Below, one piece after another: positions 36,734 through 48,164 of a DNA stretch of 64,000 nt. The stretch covers positions 28,521,001-28,585,000 of the forward strand of contig NC_081817.1 in assembly GCF_030704535.1 (NCBI RefSeq), given 5' to 3'. Every line of letters begins with the position of its first letter. Position 1 is the first letter of the stretch. Made by a program: the position numbers and the translations under genes. Source of the DNA: Vitis vinifera. Its lineage: Eukaryota; Streptophyta; Magnoliopsida; Vitales; Vitaceae. Under the pieces are notes generated by a model. It was not told the origin of the DNA and searched no databases. It saw nothing but the letters and a program-made list of their open reading frames with translations.

Positions 36734-38903
36734 TTTAATGCAAAGAAAAAGGAAAAGGAAAAAGAGTGATGATGTTTTAAATAAAACTATCATTTTATTA
36801 GACTTCAGCTACCAATTTTCTTGAAAGCTTGATCTTGTGAAATTTAGGTTTAACATGTATATCATGCTTCTTAACACCGGAGACAAATAGAATTTGGATT
36901 CATATCAAACAAACGAATATAACAAAATAGACATTCTGTTAAACCAAACTCAAATATCATGTTGAACAACTAATTTTTCTAAAAATTTAAACTTGTAAAA
37001 TTTGTATTCAATATATATATCATACTCCATAACAAATGAGATAAAAAATAAAAATTTTAATTTTTTTTTTATAATTATTAAAGGTCAGCAAACAGAATTT
37101 TAAATAGAACTTTCATTTATATATTTCATATGTGAAAAACTCTTTTTTATTTTTTTATTTTTCTCAAAAGTTATTTGGGAATAAATTTTTATTTAAGTAA
37201 AAGATTTTTCTAATAAAAGTAAATTGAAAATACATATTTAAATATGAAATTCAATCATATGTATAATAATAGTTACTTATATTCAAATCACTTATGATAA
37301 ATAAATATTTGGTGTTTATCAATTTATTAATAACCATACTTCTCCTTAAAAAAAAAAATAATTAATTCAATTACCCAAAAGATTAAAAATGTCTTTAGAT
37401 TTTTACCCACTCAATAAAATCATTTGAAATTTAAGAGGAAAGGTGCTTTTAATCATATAAAGATTGTCTCATTATTATGCACTCACATTTGAAATGATGA
37501 AATGAGGGGGGAAAATGTATAATAATATAATAATGAGCCTTTTTGGATCAAAGTTTGAGATGGCTTTTTTGTTTGGATGCCATGCCCCATTATTATTTTG
37601 CCTTTTCTGATATAGCTTTTACAGCTCACACCCTCTTCATATTCATGGCTTATCCACACATTTTGGATCTATATATAATATGAAAATTAAATAATATATT
37701 TTATTGACATTTTTTTTTGTGCAAATTCTTAAATGTTTCATGATTTATAACCTTTTAGTATAAGGCTATCGTTTAACTTTTGTGGGTGTAATTGAATTTT
37801 ATGTTTTTAAAAATTATTTTTAAAAATATTTTTATTAGGGTGTAATAATACCATTCTTAAACCCAACGATGGGTCACTCATACGATGACTCTTAAAACAA
37901 ACTTGTATAATATCATGTCGAATGTTATAAAAGATTTAGCCTTAATATTAATTGGTTTTGAGATGAGACAGTAAAAGGTTCATCCAATAAAAATTAAGGT
38001 AAAAAAAAAAAAGTTTGATCATGTTTTCTAAATTTTTTTAAAAAAAATATGTATTTTTTTTTTCTTGATTTAAAAACAAGTTTTAGAAAACATGAGCATT
38101 GGTCATGTTTTCTTTTTGTTTTTAAAAAATGGTGAAAACAACTTTCACTTATTCTCTATAAATTGTTCTTCATTTTATTTTATTTTGTTTTTAAAAATTA
38201 TTTTTTGAGAACAATGATCAAATAGTGATAGAATTTTTAAAAAATATTTTTCTATTTTTAGAAATAAAAAAAGTTTTTAAATCACCCAGCTAAACAAGCT
38301 CCAATATTTTTAAAAACTTTAATGTAAGTCATTTGGGGGGAAATATGGATTTTTATTTATTTTTTTAAGATGAGAATAGTGTAAATTAGGAGATTTGGAG
38401 CATATGATTTAAAGTTTTATTTAATTATTTTTAAAAGTTGGGTAAAGTGGTTTTTACTTGATACATAAAAAAAATTCAAAAATGTGTTACTTTTTATTTT
38501 TTTCAGTAATTTTCTTTTATAAAAGCATCGTACTTTAAAGTTTAAAGTTTATTAAGAATAGTTTTTAATTTCAAGATTTGATAAGGTAAAAAGATGTGTC
38601 AAATGGGATCTTAATAAGATCTTGATGTTTGTTTGAAAAGATATGTTAAAGATGAGAGAATGATAATTTACTATGCATAAAAAAATAAAAAATAAAAAAT
38701 TTAAGAATTAAGTTTTGTAAAAAAAAAAAGGATTTTAATTCGGATGAAAAGCATGTAAAATTTTAAATTATTTTATTATAAAAGTTCTTCAAAATCTTTT
38801 TTTATTATAAATAAAATAAAATAAAATAAAACACAATTAAAATTAATAAGAAACCTGCCTATTTTTAAATTACTTTTATCAAAATAAAATTATGATAAGA
38901 ATC

Positions 38904-39617
38904 TGTTGAGGTCTCGCGTTCCTGGTGATCCACGTGGTTACCAAATGGATGAACGCACGATCTCAACCAATATAAATTCTTGATTCAGTCGTTCCACCTG
39001 CAAAAGGCGTCCGGATGGGGTGTCCGGACGCACCCTCTGATGGTTTTTTCAGCCATGGTTAGAGAGAGATAAATCAATTGGCCTTTTACTAGGTATAGTA
39101 AGCTCATCTTCCCCTTTGTGTGAAGGTTTGTATATATAGTATCAGAAGCTTTGTTCCCCTCTTTAATGGTGGGGAGATATTTTGTGTTGTCATGATGGAC
39201 ACTAGGTGGTGACAGGGCCATCATCACCATAAGGGCGGCTGACAGAGATCGTAGTAGGTGATCATGTGAAGTGATCGTGGGAAGTGACTTGTTGTCCCTT
39301 CATCTTGTCCTTTCACTCTGCAGATGGCGAGATGTGGGCCATGATAAGCTGTTGTGATAACGTGCAAGACTTGCTTTCCTCAGTCAATGATCCGGACAAA
39401 CATACCTGGATAGTGTATGTCGGTTTTCCGGATGCGCTGTGACAGTCGTCCGGATGTTATATTTGTGAGTGTCGTGTGCCTTTCCTTGAACCGGATAGGA
39501 AAGGCGCGCCACGTGTACTCTTGGGGAAATCCGGATGAGGGTGATCCGGATGATAATGCGTGCCACGTGTCATAACGAGGTGTGTGGCACGTGTTATCAT
39601 GAGGAGGGGTCCCTACA
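38904..39617. mobile_element. solo LTR (714 bp), probably Gypsy-type
   Basis: The block starts TGTTGAGG and ends CCCTACA (TG...CA ends), with 5-bp flanks GAATC (38899-38903) and GAACC (39618-39622), one mismatch apart. It is more GC-rich than its AT-rich neighbours. It holds eight CCGGA cores (39011-39546) and four CACGTG boxes (38931, 39510, 39564, 39588). A TATATATA lies near 39130. No internal retrotransposon genes or second LTR are nearby, so it is a solo LTR. Minus orientation is favoured because TGTAGGGACCCC looks like a typical LTR start, but this is not certain. Confidence 0.7.
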
Positions 39618-41009
39618 GAACCTATTATTCGTAATAGAAAATTTAAGAAGAATAAATTTTGAATTTAGGTGGAATAAATTTCCTATTATATGTATCCGTT
39701 GTGCTTTACTTGAACATGGGAATAGTTGAAATATTTATTTGATTGAAAAAGTATTATTCATATAATATATTATTTCACTAAAATACAATGAAATTTCAAA
39801 ACGGAAAATAATTAAAAAAAAAACACTTTGCTAAACTATCTATAAAACAATTGAATCAATAACACCTCTAGATTGCACTTCTTTCCTGTGTTACGAGTGA
39901 AAGAGAAAATGTAAAAATTATCATTAAAATAGTTCAACTAAAACTTATTTTATTCATATGAATTACATCATTTATATATGAAAGAATTTTTTCATTATTC
40001 CTCGCTAATAATAGTGGAATGGACAATGCAGAGTCAAAAAATGATTCTAACACGATGAACCAATTTCATAAATCCACTTATAACAAAACAAGTATAAAAA
40101 TGATAAATAAGCACAATAAATATGAAGTAATGAAAATATTTTTTTAATTTTAATTATATTTTAAAATTTTTCTTTCCCTCCTTTTTTTTCTCTCCTTATT
40201 TTCTTTGAAACTTTTTAGGAACCAAACATACACTAAATGTAATTTGTGACAAAAACTATTACCCTAATCGATTTGATATCGGTTTTTTCCCTTTTTAGTG
40301 TGACACCCAAAAACTATTTTTGGGTAACATAGAATAACACTAATGGAAGATATGAATTGGATTAAGAACATTTTTGTTCATTATCCACCTACCCAAGAAC
40401 TATTCTTGGGTAGAAATAGAATGACACTCTAATGGATAATATTAAAATCCATGATAGTTGGATTGCACATGAAAGGAGAAGTGCATTGATTGAATATTTT
40501 GTAGATAACAATGCCCCAATTATTTATTTATTTTTTACTTATATTTTACAAATATTTGTGTATGAGTAACCATGTGCAACTACCACTTCTTATTAAATGC
40601 ACACCAAATCAGGACTGCAGTGTTATTGAAGGCAGCGGTGAACAGAAGACACAAGCAATTGTCTTCGTGGCTCCCGTCTTTTTCTATATTTTAATTGTTC
40701 TAACCATTTCAGAAAATCATGGACTTGTGTTGGCTTTTTTTGTGAGTAAAATATGAAAATTAAATAAATAAATAAAATTGAAGTGGGTTTGCTTGTGGAG
40801 GGTTGAAATTTGACTTTGTTTTTCTCTTTCTTTGTTTGGATTTTTTTTTTTTTTTTTAAGGATGGTTTTGTCCATCTTCTATTATTCAAATTATTTATAA
40901 GTTAGCATATAATTTTAAAAATTTAACATCTGAATTTGGAAAATAATTTTCAATATTCAAATTAATTCATTATTAAATAAATTAAATATTAAAATTTGAA
41001 TTCATTAGG
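39618..41009. other. AT-rich intergenic DNA with paired hairpins
   Basis: No gene is recognised; the frames at 40511-40756 and 40623-40889 lack domains. It contains the two hairpins listed at 40305-40411. Confidence 0.45.
40305..40411. repeat. two related 21-bp hairpins
   Basis: The 21 bp at 40305-40325 (ACCCAAAAAC...TTTTTGGGT) and at 40391-40411 (ACCCAAGAAC...TTCTTGGGT) are each perfect or near-perfect palindromes with the loop ACTAT. Each is followed by TAGAATAACACTAATGG or TAGAATGACACTCTAATGG, so a larger unit (about 86 bp period) was duplicated. Confidence 0.75.
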
Positions 41010-41162
41010 GTAGTTTAGTTGATTAAGACAAACACTTGAAAATATGGTTCCAATAAGTAACGCATAATATGAGTTTGAACCCTACCGATGATGATACCTT
41101 GAATTTACTCGGTGTTGGCCATTATGAAGCGGTTAGTACCCCTTATAAAAAAAAAAAAAAAA
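41010..41162 (+). repeat. tRNA-derived SINE with poly-A tail
   Basis: It has an A-box-like TAGTTTAGTTGATTAAGAC, a B-box-like GAGTTTGAACCCTACC and an A run ending at the repeat TTGAATTTATTAGG (41163-41176). The left flank has TTGAATTCATTAGG (40996-41009): 14-bp target-site duplication with one mismatch. Confidence 0.75.
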
Positions 41163-43467
41163 TTGAATTTATTAGGTTCTGGATGATTGAAATGAGTTTT
41201 ATTTTATACGTTTTTTTAACATAAATTTACATAATTTTTAGAAATTTATTTATTTTTAAAAAAATTCAAATTTCTTCAAATTTGCTAATTTAGAAATGGG
41301 AGAACCCTTACAAACTTTTTAATCAAGCAAACGAATTTTGTATTTCTCAAATTATTTTTTTAATTATTAATTCCAATTTTTGGAATTTATTATAACATGG
41401 AATAACATGCAAAAGAAGCACATGCAACTGACTCAGTGTGGGGCCATAAGGTCCAACACTGATCCCCCACTAAAGGCTGTCAGTGGGCCACTTCAAAGCA
41501 GGCTTCAACAAGTGGGCTGGCCGGCCCATAACACAAAACCACTTTTGGGTTGGCCCACATTGCTTGAAACTATAACTTTTGAGATTGGCCTCCATGTGGA
41601 GCCCGGTTTGGGCCCTATACCATGTTGGGCCCCACTTGTGGACCATGGTCAGTGGGACGGAAGATTAATTGTCTCACGAAAAATAATCAATTTTACCACA
41701 TGATTACACGATAATTGGTAATTAAAATCCTAAAAAAGTAACTATTAATTTTATTAATAATAATAATAATATTAATTCATTTAAATTTTCCTTCTTAATT
41801 AAGAATATTTACGTTGACTTGTTTTCTAATTTTTTATTGTAAAAAATAAATATTATATATAATAATTATAATGAATTAAATGCTTAATCAATTAATTATT
41901 TCAAAATATATATTATTTTTAGTATGAGAAAAAAAAAGGGGGGGGGGGGGGGGGGGGGGGGGGCGGGGCGGGGGAGGAGGAGGTGTCGGAGAAGAATGGT
42001 GGGGACAATGATATGAGATTTTGAATGACAAAATTTTGAAAAGACATCATAACCAAGGGTTGAGAATGAGCCACGTGGCAATATCCAAATATGGTGGCCA
42101 ACATCGCATGATTAAGAACATGGGTGTGTGTTGTACTGATTACGACATGATTCAAAAGTGGTCACGTGGATAAGTCAACAATTCCCCTCATCTATGTGAT
42201 TATAATATTTTCTAAGTTCACGTATTATTATAATATTAGATTTTTTTATAAAATAAAAAAAATTAAAAATATTCTTATAAATATTTTAATTCATAAGGGA
42301 ATAAATATTATAAAATAGAGATAGTTCGTAAATATTATATAAGAAAAATAGAGAAATAAGAAAGAATGAGATGACTCGTGATTTAGAGTATGAATATAGG
42401 GAGTGTGTAAACATTGAATGTTTCGAAAATTCAATGATTTTATCTAATTTCTTTTTTCATAACATTTATATGTTATAGTGAAATGATTTTCTCTCATCCA
42501 TGAATGTAAACCTGGTTAATCGGACCGCCCTTCCATTGACACAACAATTTTTCTATCTTCTGATTGAAACAAGAGATGGGGATATATGCCATGTGCAATG
42601 CATATGAAGTAAAGATGACATTTCATAAACCAGTTAACTTGTAGCTTGGAAATATCCCATTTAGGATAAAAGCCAAGGTGTAGAAACCCTAAAAGAAATA
42701 TCCCGTATGGGAAAAAGGCCAAGATGTTGAAACCTAGACAAATACAATGCATCATGGTCATGTACAAGTGGAAAGTGTGAGTTGGACCACCAAATGTCAT
42801 CCAAAAAATATGATCATATGATGATCGATCATGTTATCGTTTCTTTGTATCTTGCTAATGATCTCAATTTTTTTGTACTTGGGTTGTATCTTGGGAATCA
42901 TCTCATTTTATTTATTTATTTATTTATTTTAAATCTTATCATATTTTATTTAACCAATCAAACACAATGTAATGTCAATTCTATAGGTTGGCCCAAAAGT
43001 TTTAGGCCAAAGCCCAGCCCTACTCATGCCACAGCCCAATACCACCCGGCCCAACCACATTATGGCCAAGTGGGCCAGTTTTTTTTTTAAGTTTTAAGTC
43101 CTTTTGAAAATTTGGCCCAGCCTACATTCAATGCAATTTCCATATTTTAAGGGGGGGAAAAACTAAAATAGGATAAAAAGAGGTCTCCCAACCTTTGTGA
43201 ATGGGTAATGTATAAGAAAATAATTAGTTATTTCAAGTTGCCGATGGGATGCATTTCTTGTTTTTTTAAAATAAAAATTAATAATAACGCTTCTATAAAA
43301 TACAAGTAATTTTACGATATGTTTGATAGTAATTATAGAAAACATTTTTAATCTATAAAACGAAACTAACGTTAGGAACACACAAACACCCGGTGATCAT
43401 AAGTCATAACTAATTAAAGAATAACTAAAGAACATAAGGAAGTTACCAATTTTCAGTCTCCAACTAT
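41163..43467. other. intergenic DNA with TGGGCC-rich patches
   Basis: Two GC-richer patches (about 41440-41650 and 42990-43080) hold several GGCCCA/TGGGCC motifs, which resemble site II promoter elements, but no gene is seen beside them. The rest is AT-rich, with an (ATTT)n run at 42907-42930. Confidence 0.4.
41938..41975 (+). repeat. poly-G tract (26 G, then GGGG and GGGGG blocks)
   Basis: A run of 26 G (41938-41963) is followed by C, GGGG, C and GGGGG. It follows an A run. Such a tract can form G-quadruplexes and is often length-variable and hard to assemble, so its exact length is unsure. Confidence 0.85.
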
Positions 43468-43652
43468 AGCCTTGTTTAGGAGAGCTTCTTAAACGCTAAA
43501 AATAACGGTTTTTAAGAGTATTCCAAAAAGTAAGGAGAAATATGCTTTTTCTTTCAAACTTGGTATTGAAAACTCAATTGAATCGAAATAATAATTACTT
43601 CTACTTCTTCTATCGGTAAACGGAGAAGTTAAACGCTATCCCAAACAAGGCT
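43468..43652. repeat. 185-bp MITE
   Basis: The ends are inverted: left AGCCTTGTTTAGGAGAGCTT and the reverse complement of the right, AGCCTTGTTTGGGATAGCGT. Both are followed by a TTAAACG or TTTAAC stretch. The interior is non-coding. The target-site duplication is not clear. It is just downstream of the methyltransferase stop. Confidence 0.75.
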
Positions 43653-43839
43653 TTATGTATCTTTGGCTTCAAAGACGGATCATCTCTAATCAAGCAACAA
43701 ATAAAACCGGCTTTGCAAGCAGGTATTTCATGGAAAATTATATGCATGAGAATAATCTATAACAACCGCCATAAAAACTTGAGGCCTTCTCTTTCAATTC
43801 AGATTGCTAGGAAATAATGAAGTTCTGATATAATTGAAT

Positions 43840-46800
43840 TCATGCAAAAATGTCTTCAGTAAGAAATGATTTGCTGCTATCAGTAGGAGGATCAGATGGG
43901 AATTGAAGTTGCTCATAGTTTAGCTGTCTGGATGCTTCATATAAAGCAATGCCAACACTCACAGAGAGATTCAAACATCTAACATAAGTTTCAACCATTG
44001 GGATTCGAATTGTACCACCGCCAAGGGCTTCACTCTTGCAGTCAAGCAGAGCTTCAGGTGGTAGCCCACAAGTTTCCGAGCCGAATATGAGCCAATCTCC
44101 TTTTCTATAGGAGAAATCCTGAAAGAATATAAAGCAACATGTCTGATTCCTAAAAATGTTCATATATATATGAAATTTGATGATGTGTATCTAGTGAACA
44201 CACACATGACAGAAAGAAAACCAAGAAAGATGGCAATAAAGAGAAACCCATCATCGTTCTTAGTGTTACACTACATACTTTCAATCAGGAAAAATCCTTC
44301 ATAATTTTTATTTTTTTTTTTATATCTGTGGATGTCCAGGCCAGCTTACGCGCACCTCGACTAATCCCACAGGGCTCTGAAGTTAACGACCGGGTAAACC
44401 TCCAGTAGCCTTGAGGGGACTCGAACTGGTGACCATTGGGGAGCAAACCCAAGACCGGACCAACTGAGCTACCCCTCAGGGTTGGAAAAATCCTTCATAA
44501 TTGATGAGACAAAAGGGAGGGGCAACTTACAGAATGAATGTTTGTTCCTCTCTTGGTAAATGCCAACAACCGCTTTTCTCCTTCCTGCACCAAAAGGAGA
44601 GAACATATAGAATTTAAGGGAAAGCGCTAGGTGGGCTTTCAGAATCCATTATTGAAGATAAGGAAAAACCTGTTGTCTGAAATATTCCCGAAATTCTGCC
44701 CACGAGTCATGAACTTTAACAACCACATATCTAGTACAAAAGAGTTAATTGTTGACATAGTCACAACTTTTTTGTTGCAAGTTAGTTCATAACAATTTGA
44801 GTACATGGCAGATATCAAATTTAATAAAACAACTGCAGAAACTATAGTTGGAGATCTAGAAGTTTGAATGAGTCACTGACCCTCTGAAGATTAATTATTA
44901 AGAATCCTGCATGTCATGTCAAGCCTGACAGGCAAGCATGTGAACCAGCAATTGTATCATAAATTACAAAAACAGATATTCAACTAAAATCAACAAAATG
45001 TTTACTCCCAATTACTTGAGTTCGGCTCAACTACATGAATCCTTCTTTTTCAATCTATCTAAATTTCTAAACCATATTTTCTATTGAGCAGACATGTCCA
45101 TATAAAGAATGCCACTCAATTGCTATGAACCTCAGGGCATTAGGAAATGAAACATAGAAAAAAAAAAAGCTTACCACACCCTTTAAATTCTAATCACAGT
45201 TTATGAAAATAACCTATTGTACAAATAGAACAGATTTGCTAGGATACGGCCAATAATCCAACCCAGCACGCTTCAGTTTTGCATCATCCACCTGAAATCC
45301 TAATGGCTGGAGGGATATAAAACTTCAACATTGTTAGAAGTAAACCTAATGTAAGCATCTTAAAAGACAAAAGAGAAGGACTAGAGGGGTGACAATAGGC
45401 AACTTCTACCTCGATTAGGTGAAGTCCAACAGCTGATGCTGCACATGTTCTGGCAATGGTTCCTGTGTTCCCAGGAATCTGCAAGGAACAAGAAAATCTC
45501 AGAGCCAGCCTCAAGAAATTGAAGCTGTTGGCAACCCAAAAGAAAAAGAAAAGTATTGTCACTTGTGGAGTCGCAGAGTTTTAGAATTTACCACATGATT
45601 GTTGTGTAAAATTGGAAAAAATAATAAATTAAATTAAGAAGAATTGTGAGAAAGAGGAAGTTACAAAAGTGGGAAAAACGCACAAACTTCATTCTTTAAA
45701 AATTTAAGTAATAACCTATTCGATTGTTTACTTCCAATGTACCAAACAGAATTGACAAAGGCATGGACACAAACCCCAACAAATTGGGTACACTAATCAC
45801 CAAAAATCCAACCAAGTGGCATTTCTAGTTAATATTCTTGTTCTTTTTTACAGTGGTACCATTCCTTTTATCAAATCAGTTGCTTGCATTGTCCAGAGAA
45901 GACGTGTTTAACACTACATCCAATGGTTCATGGAGATTTGATGCCTTTTGCCATTATGGACAGGAGACAATCTAAAAGGAGACAAATTAAGTTTAAGGAC
46001 ACAGGTTCCTAATGTGAAAGAAATGTGTCCATGAGGTTGAATGGGACTAGTTATCATCAAGACTCTGAAACTGCTAAGCTATATTGTTTAAGAAATCCAT
46101 CAACCTGATCTGAAATAAGGATAAGTCCAGCCTCTTTCCTGGAAAATGGAACCCCAAAAAATATAAGATAAACCATTTTCCATCACTTCAAAAAAGTCCA
46201 GCTCTCTCATCACAATAGCCTACATGGTATTGCTCCAGAATGGGAGTTTTCCAGGGTTTGTTGCCAACACCATTTCTAAAGCAAACTATGTTACCTACTG
46301 TTTCCTTAAAAATTTATAATCACTCATTTTTTTCCCATCATTTCCCCGTTCTTAGATACCAATTTTCTGCTCCATGAAGTGCTACACCAAAAGTCCTAAT
46401 CTTATCCATGTTCATGTTTCATATTCATCAAAAGATTTGAAATTTCGGACAGATGCACACTGCACACTCATGTAACACACATATAACACATCAACAAAAC
46501 ACTATAACCATCCATAACAATTCTGCTATAACGGGTCTCGATTTCCAGAAAAAACGTATAACCTTTTCCACCCAACACACCTGGTTTCAGATATATAGAT
46601 GCGCAAATTCTCATAAACACCTAGTCACATCTTCTACAAAAATCATAATTTTGAATACATACATAAACACGCTTAAGCATAAATATAACAACACACTAAC
46701 AACATACCCTCAAACAATTCTGCTATGAAGGATCTTAATTTCTACTATGTATACGTAAGAGATCATCTGAAAAACATAATTCAGTACCAAAACCCCACTT

Positions 46801-47242
46801 CAATCACCAATAATATCACTTGCCACTCAGAAAACCCAATTGAAACAAAACCAATTACCAGATTTTCGATATCATTACCTGAGGAGAAACCAAAACCACC
46901 TGAAGAAGCCTGTTATTGGAGATTTCAGCAACTCTCTCACCAGCACCATTAGGCAATGAACTGTCACTGCCTCTTTTAGCTGCACCCACAAAAAAGATAC
47001 AGAAATTAAGCTAAAAAAATGGAAAAATCCCTACTATGAAGAAGGTTATGCGGGTTCAATTCTACGAAAGAGAAAGAAAGCAAAAGGGAGCAAAGAGGAA
47101 AATATGGAGTACAGAGAGAGCAAATGGGATAGAAGCGGTTTCTGTGGACTTGGTGGAGGAAAAATGGGCGAAAGAGAGAGACCCTTGTACGGAAATGAAA
47201 AGGGGCTATGGCGTTTAGGGTTTTGAGACTGGTGGAATCCAT
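43840..47242 (-). CDS. SPOUT/TrmL-like tRNA 2'-O-methyltransferase
   Basis: Homologous TrmL enzymes transfer methyl from SAM to the 2'-OH of wobble nucleotide 34 of tRNA (family knowledge). Fixed exons on the minus strand: 46979-46879, 45478-45410, 45306-45248, 44730-44670, 44584-44531 and 44118-43840, all in frame. They encode LQVVLVSPQ, IPGNTGTIARTCAASAVGLH, GFQVDDAKLKRAGLDYWPYV, DSWAEFREYF, LLAFTKRG, then DWLIFGSETCGLPPE and the knot region IRIPMVETYVRCLNLSVSVG with IALYEA. These are the three SPOUT motifs. Exon 1 (ATG at 47242) is proposed, with an N-terminal extension suggesting organelle targeting; its donor is unsure (GTACTCC near 47135 fits the phase). One intron carries a SINE; another looks U12-type. 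Confidence 0.88.
44288..44502 (-). mobile_element. tRNA-derived SINE in methyltransferase intron
   Basis: A perfect 19-bp target-site duplication (GGAAAAATCCTTCATAATT) flanks it at 44288-44306 and 44484-44502. The body (44307-44483), read on minus, begins CCCTGAGGGGTAGCTCAGTTGG (A box TAGCTCAGTTGG), has the B box GGTCACCAGTTCGAGTCC, then the tail half GATTAGTCGAGGTGCGCGTA and a terminal A-rich stretch (T-run on +). Sense matches the host gene, within the last intron (44119-44530). The perfect duplication suggests a fairly recent insertion. Confidence 0.92.
44731..45247 (-). other. probable U12-type intron of the methyltransferase gene
   Basis: The 5' end reads GTATCCTAGC (45247 down), close to the U12 consensus GTATCCTTT, and interrupts the codon CC|A within the conserved DYWPYV motif. 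TTAAC (44748-44744) lies 14 nt before the terminal AG, at the expected branch distance. Length 517 bp. Only the core TTAAC of the U12 branch site is matched, so the call is probable. Confidence 0.6.
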
Positions 47243-48164
47243 TCCAGGCGTCTGTCTCCGCCGCTGCCGGTGGGTGTGGAGCAGCGGAGGTGGCTGTGGG
47301 TTTTGGATTTGAGGTTTCTGTTTTATCCTAATGTTTGAATTAGAAATGACTCCTTATCGTAGACTCTCTCTCTTTCTCCCTCCTTTTTTCCACCTTTTTT
47401 ATTTTTCCCCTTTTTTTTGTCTTTTTTTTTTTTTAAATAAATTAATATGTTATGTGCATTTTTTAAAATTTTTTGTAGAATTGGTAATTAATTTTTATAA
47501 TTAGCCTGGAGTAATACGTGTCCACAATCTTTAATTGATTTGTTAAGGACATTCAATCAACCAAATTAATTAAAATCAGAGGTGACAATTTGTGTTGGTG
47601 GGTCGTGTTCGTATCATGTCAAAACTTATGTATTCTACAACATGACTCAACCCAAACCCGATAACAAATTTATGACTCGATTGACTTATTTATTAAAAAA
47701 TAAATGTAAAATGAAGCAAGTTTAAGATAAATAATTGAAAGAAGTAATTAAGTTAATAGTGGGATTACTAGATGGATTAATTTGGGGTTAAATTCATATT
47801 ATACAAATTGATCCAAAAGTTATTTATTAAACAAGTTTATGCAGATTGAAAAATATTTGACTCAAACTCATTTATATTCAACAAAAACATGTGAAAAAAC
47901 ATATTAAGATCACGTTGTGTCCATGAATCATGTCAAACTGTGTCATCTTATATGAAATATAAAACTTTGGTCATTATATTTTTAATTAGAAGTTTAAGTT
48001 ATGGTAAAATTATGATTTTTTAGGGATAAAAAAGTTATCACCGGGATGAGTAATATTAGTGTTATTTATACTCAAATAATCAATATTCTTATAAATGTAA
48101 GCATTTTTTAAAAAATAAATTATGGCAAAAACGTAATAATATAACTTTTACGTTATAACAATCA
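47243..48164. other. methyltransferase upstream region and AT-rich DNA
   Basis: The first 150 bp holds pyrimidine-rich promoter-type sequence of the minus-strand gene. From about 47440 on, the sequence is AT-rich. A GTGACAATTTGTGTTGG...GTCGTGTTCG segment around 47580-47960 looks like a degraded repeat. No gene is seen. Confidence 0.45.

Larger units (their letters stand above)
35531..38898. other. AT-rich intergenic DNA
   Basis: No gene is seen. It contains a palindrome of the common family (35966-36060), the (AAT)n run and low-complexity stretches such as the partly palindromic region at 37990-38290. The frame at 36430-36738 is a low-complexity artefact. Confidence 0.5.

Noticed and set aside
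36430-36738. 102-aa ORF
   Set aside because: Its second half is a poly-Phe/Asn artefact of T-runs and the (AAT)n repeat.
41440-41650. Promoter of an unseen gene
   Set aside because: TGGGCC motifs are present, but no exon, TATA box or open frame with a domain lies within 2 kb on either side.
44419-44480. tRNA gene on the minus strand
   Set aside because: A and B boxes are present, but there is no acceptor stem or cloverleaf; the flanking perfect duplication shows it is a SINE.
47006-47100. Continuation of methyltransferase exon 1 to the end of its ORF
   Set aside because: That leaves an intron of about 50 bp, shorter than normal for plants; a donor further upstream is more likely.
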